Origin: CAZESH01 sp964514665
Lineage (GTDB): Bacteria > Bacillota > Bacilli > Paenibacillales > KCTC-25726
Reading direction: 5' to 3'
Length of the DNA: 6,265 nucleotides
Assembly: GCA_964514665.1 (NCBI GenBank)
Contig: CAZESH010000262.1
Coordinates: 1-6,265 of the forward strand
Part shown: one piece after another, positions 6,023 to 6,265 of the stretch
Position numbering within the stretch: position 1 is the first letter of the stretch
Layout: every line of letters begins with the position of its first letter
Notes under the pieces: generated by a model
Seen by the model: only the letters and a program-made list of their open reading frames with translations
What the model was told of the DNA's origin: nothing
The model's database searches: none
Position numbers and translations under genes: made by a program

Positions 6023-6043
6023 TTAAATAATACTTAATAAAAG

Positions 6044-6050
6044 AAGGTGA
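6044..6050 (+). promoter_or_regulatory. ribosome binding site that decides the TTG start
   Basis: AAGGTGA (6044-6050) lies six bases before TTG 6057 but only two bases before ATG 6053. The spacing suits TTG, whose frame encodes a recognisable helix-turn-helix protein, while the ATG frame gives a 51-residue Gly/Ser-rich sequence with no family features. Confidence 0.75.
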
Positions 6051-6056
6051 ATATGA

Positions 6057-6265
6057 TTGGATTCTTTGGATTGCAAAGCGATACAAATGCTGATGATGAA
6101 CGGGAGAGCTACTTGGGCGGAGCTGGCGGGTCATTTGGGGCTATCGGCTCCGGCAGTTGCGGAACGTGTCCGGCGCCTGGAAGAGCAGGGGGTTATAAAA
6201 AGCTATAATGCTGTGATTGATGCGGAATCGGCAGGCTGCCGCTTAGCTGCATTCATAGCTGTAAC
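6057..6265 (+). CDS. Lrp/AsnC-family transcriptional regulator, N-terminal part (cut by window edge)
   Basis: DNA-binding regulator of the leucine-responsive/asparagine family, which usually forms octameric discs and responds to amino acids. Only the first 69 codons are in the window, starting with TTG read as Met. Residues 4-16 (LDCKAIQMLMMNG) match the family's first helix (LDxxDxxIL..L..NGR). Residues 17-50 hold the winged helix-turn-helix: RATWAELAGHLGLSAPAVAERVRRLEEQGVIKSY, with the recognition helix at about 30-42. The linker NAVIDAESAG follows, and the effector-binding RAM domain begins at about residue 62-69 (RLAAFIAV). The first position after the usual Asp pair is C6, a small peculiarity. 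It has its own promoter and is shielded from fer by a terminator. Its targets cannot be told from the window; regulation of amino-acid metabolism or transport is the family norm. Confidence 0.88.
   Translation, partial: MDSLDCKAIQMLMMNGRATWAELAGHLGLSAPAVAERVRRLEEQGVIKSYNAVIDAESAGCRLAAFIAV

Noticed and set aside
1..6265. Mobile elements, CRISPR, phage or defence island
   Set aside because: No transposase, integrase, direct-repeat array, target-site duplication or shift in base composition was seen; all genes are housekeeping-type.

Overview
The window looks like an ordinary chromosomal segment of a spore-former-type Bacillota, most likely Paenibacillaceae. This is inferred from strong AGGAGG-type Shine-Dalgarno (SD) sequences, sigma-A-like promoters, mid-range base composition, and products that resemble Bacillus/Paenibacillus proteins (YqjH-type DinB, single-cluster ferredoxin Fer, unimodular QueF, ResA-like thioredoxin, CimA-type citramalate synthase). 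I see no insertion sequence, phage gene, tRNA, rRNA or CRISPR array, and no gene-free stretch longer than 300 bases.

Layout from left to right. (1) 1-1280, minus strand: a 12-helix MFS efflux-type transporter whose last residues run off the left edge. (2) 1441-1974, plus strand, divergent from it: a membrane-anchored ResA/TlpA-like thiol-disulfide oxidoreductase. (3) 2000-2030: a near-perfect bidirectional terminator separating it from the convergent (4) cimA, 3696-2074, minus strand, a citramalate synthase with its own extended -10 promoter. (5) From a divergent promoter, queF (3908-4267) overlaps the start of dinB (4251-5585). (6) fer (5672-5908) has its own promoter but no visible terminator separates it from dinB. 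A strong hairpin at 5939-5974 closes the unit. (7) At the right edge, a strong promoter drives an Lrp/AsnC-family regulator that starts with TTG at 6057 and is cut by the window end.

The genes do not form one obvious pathway. CimA makes (R)-citramalate for threonine-independent isoleucine synthesis, QueF completes the queuosine precursor preQ1, DinB is a translesion polymerase, Fer is an electron carrier, and the ResA-like protein reduces extracytoplasmic disulfides.

The most interesting non-coding signal is the queF leader. The predicted transcript begins almost exactly at a compact H-type pseudoknot (3851-3890) placed six bases before the queF SD. This is the architecture of preQ1 riboswitches, but the bases do not match the class I consensus, so it is either a divergent preQ1 sensor, a different RNA element, or a chance AU-rich fold. 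The queF/dinB junction is also odd: the good SD and overlapping TGATG lead to a 14-codon decoy frame, not to dinB.
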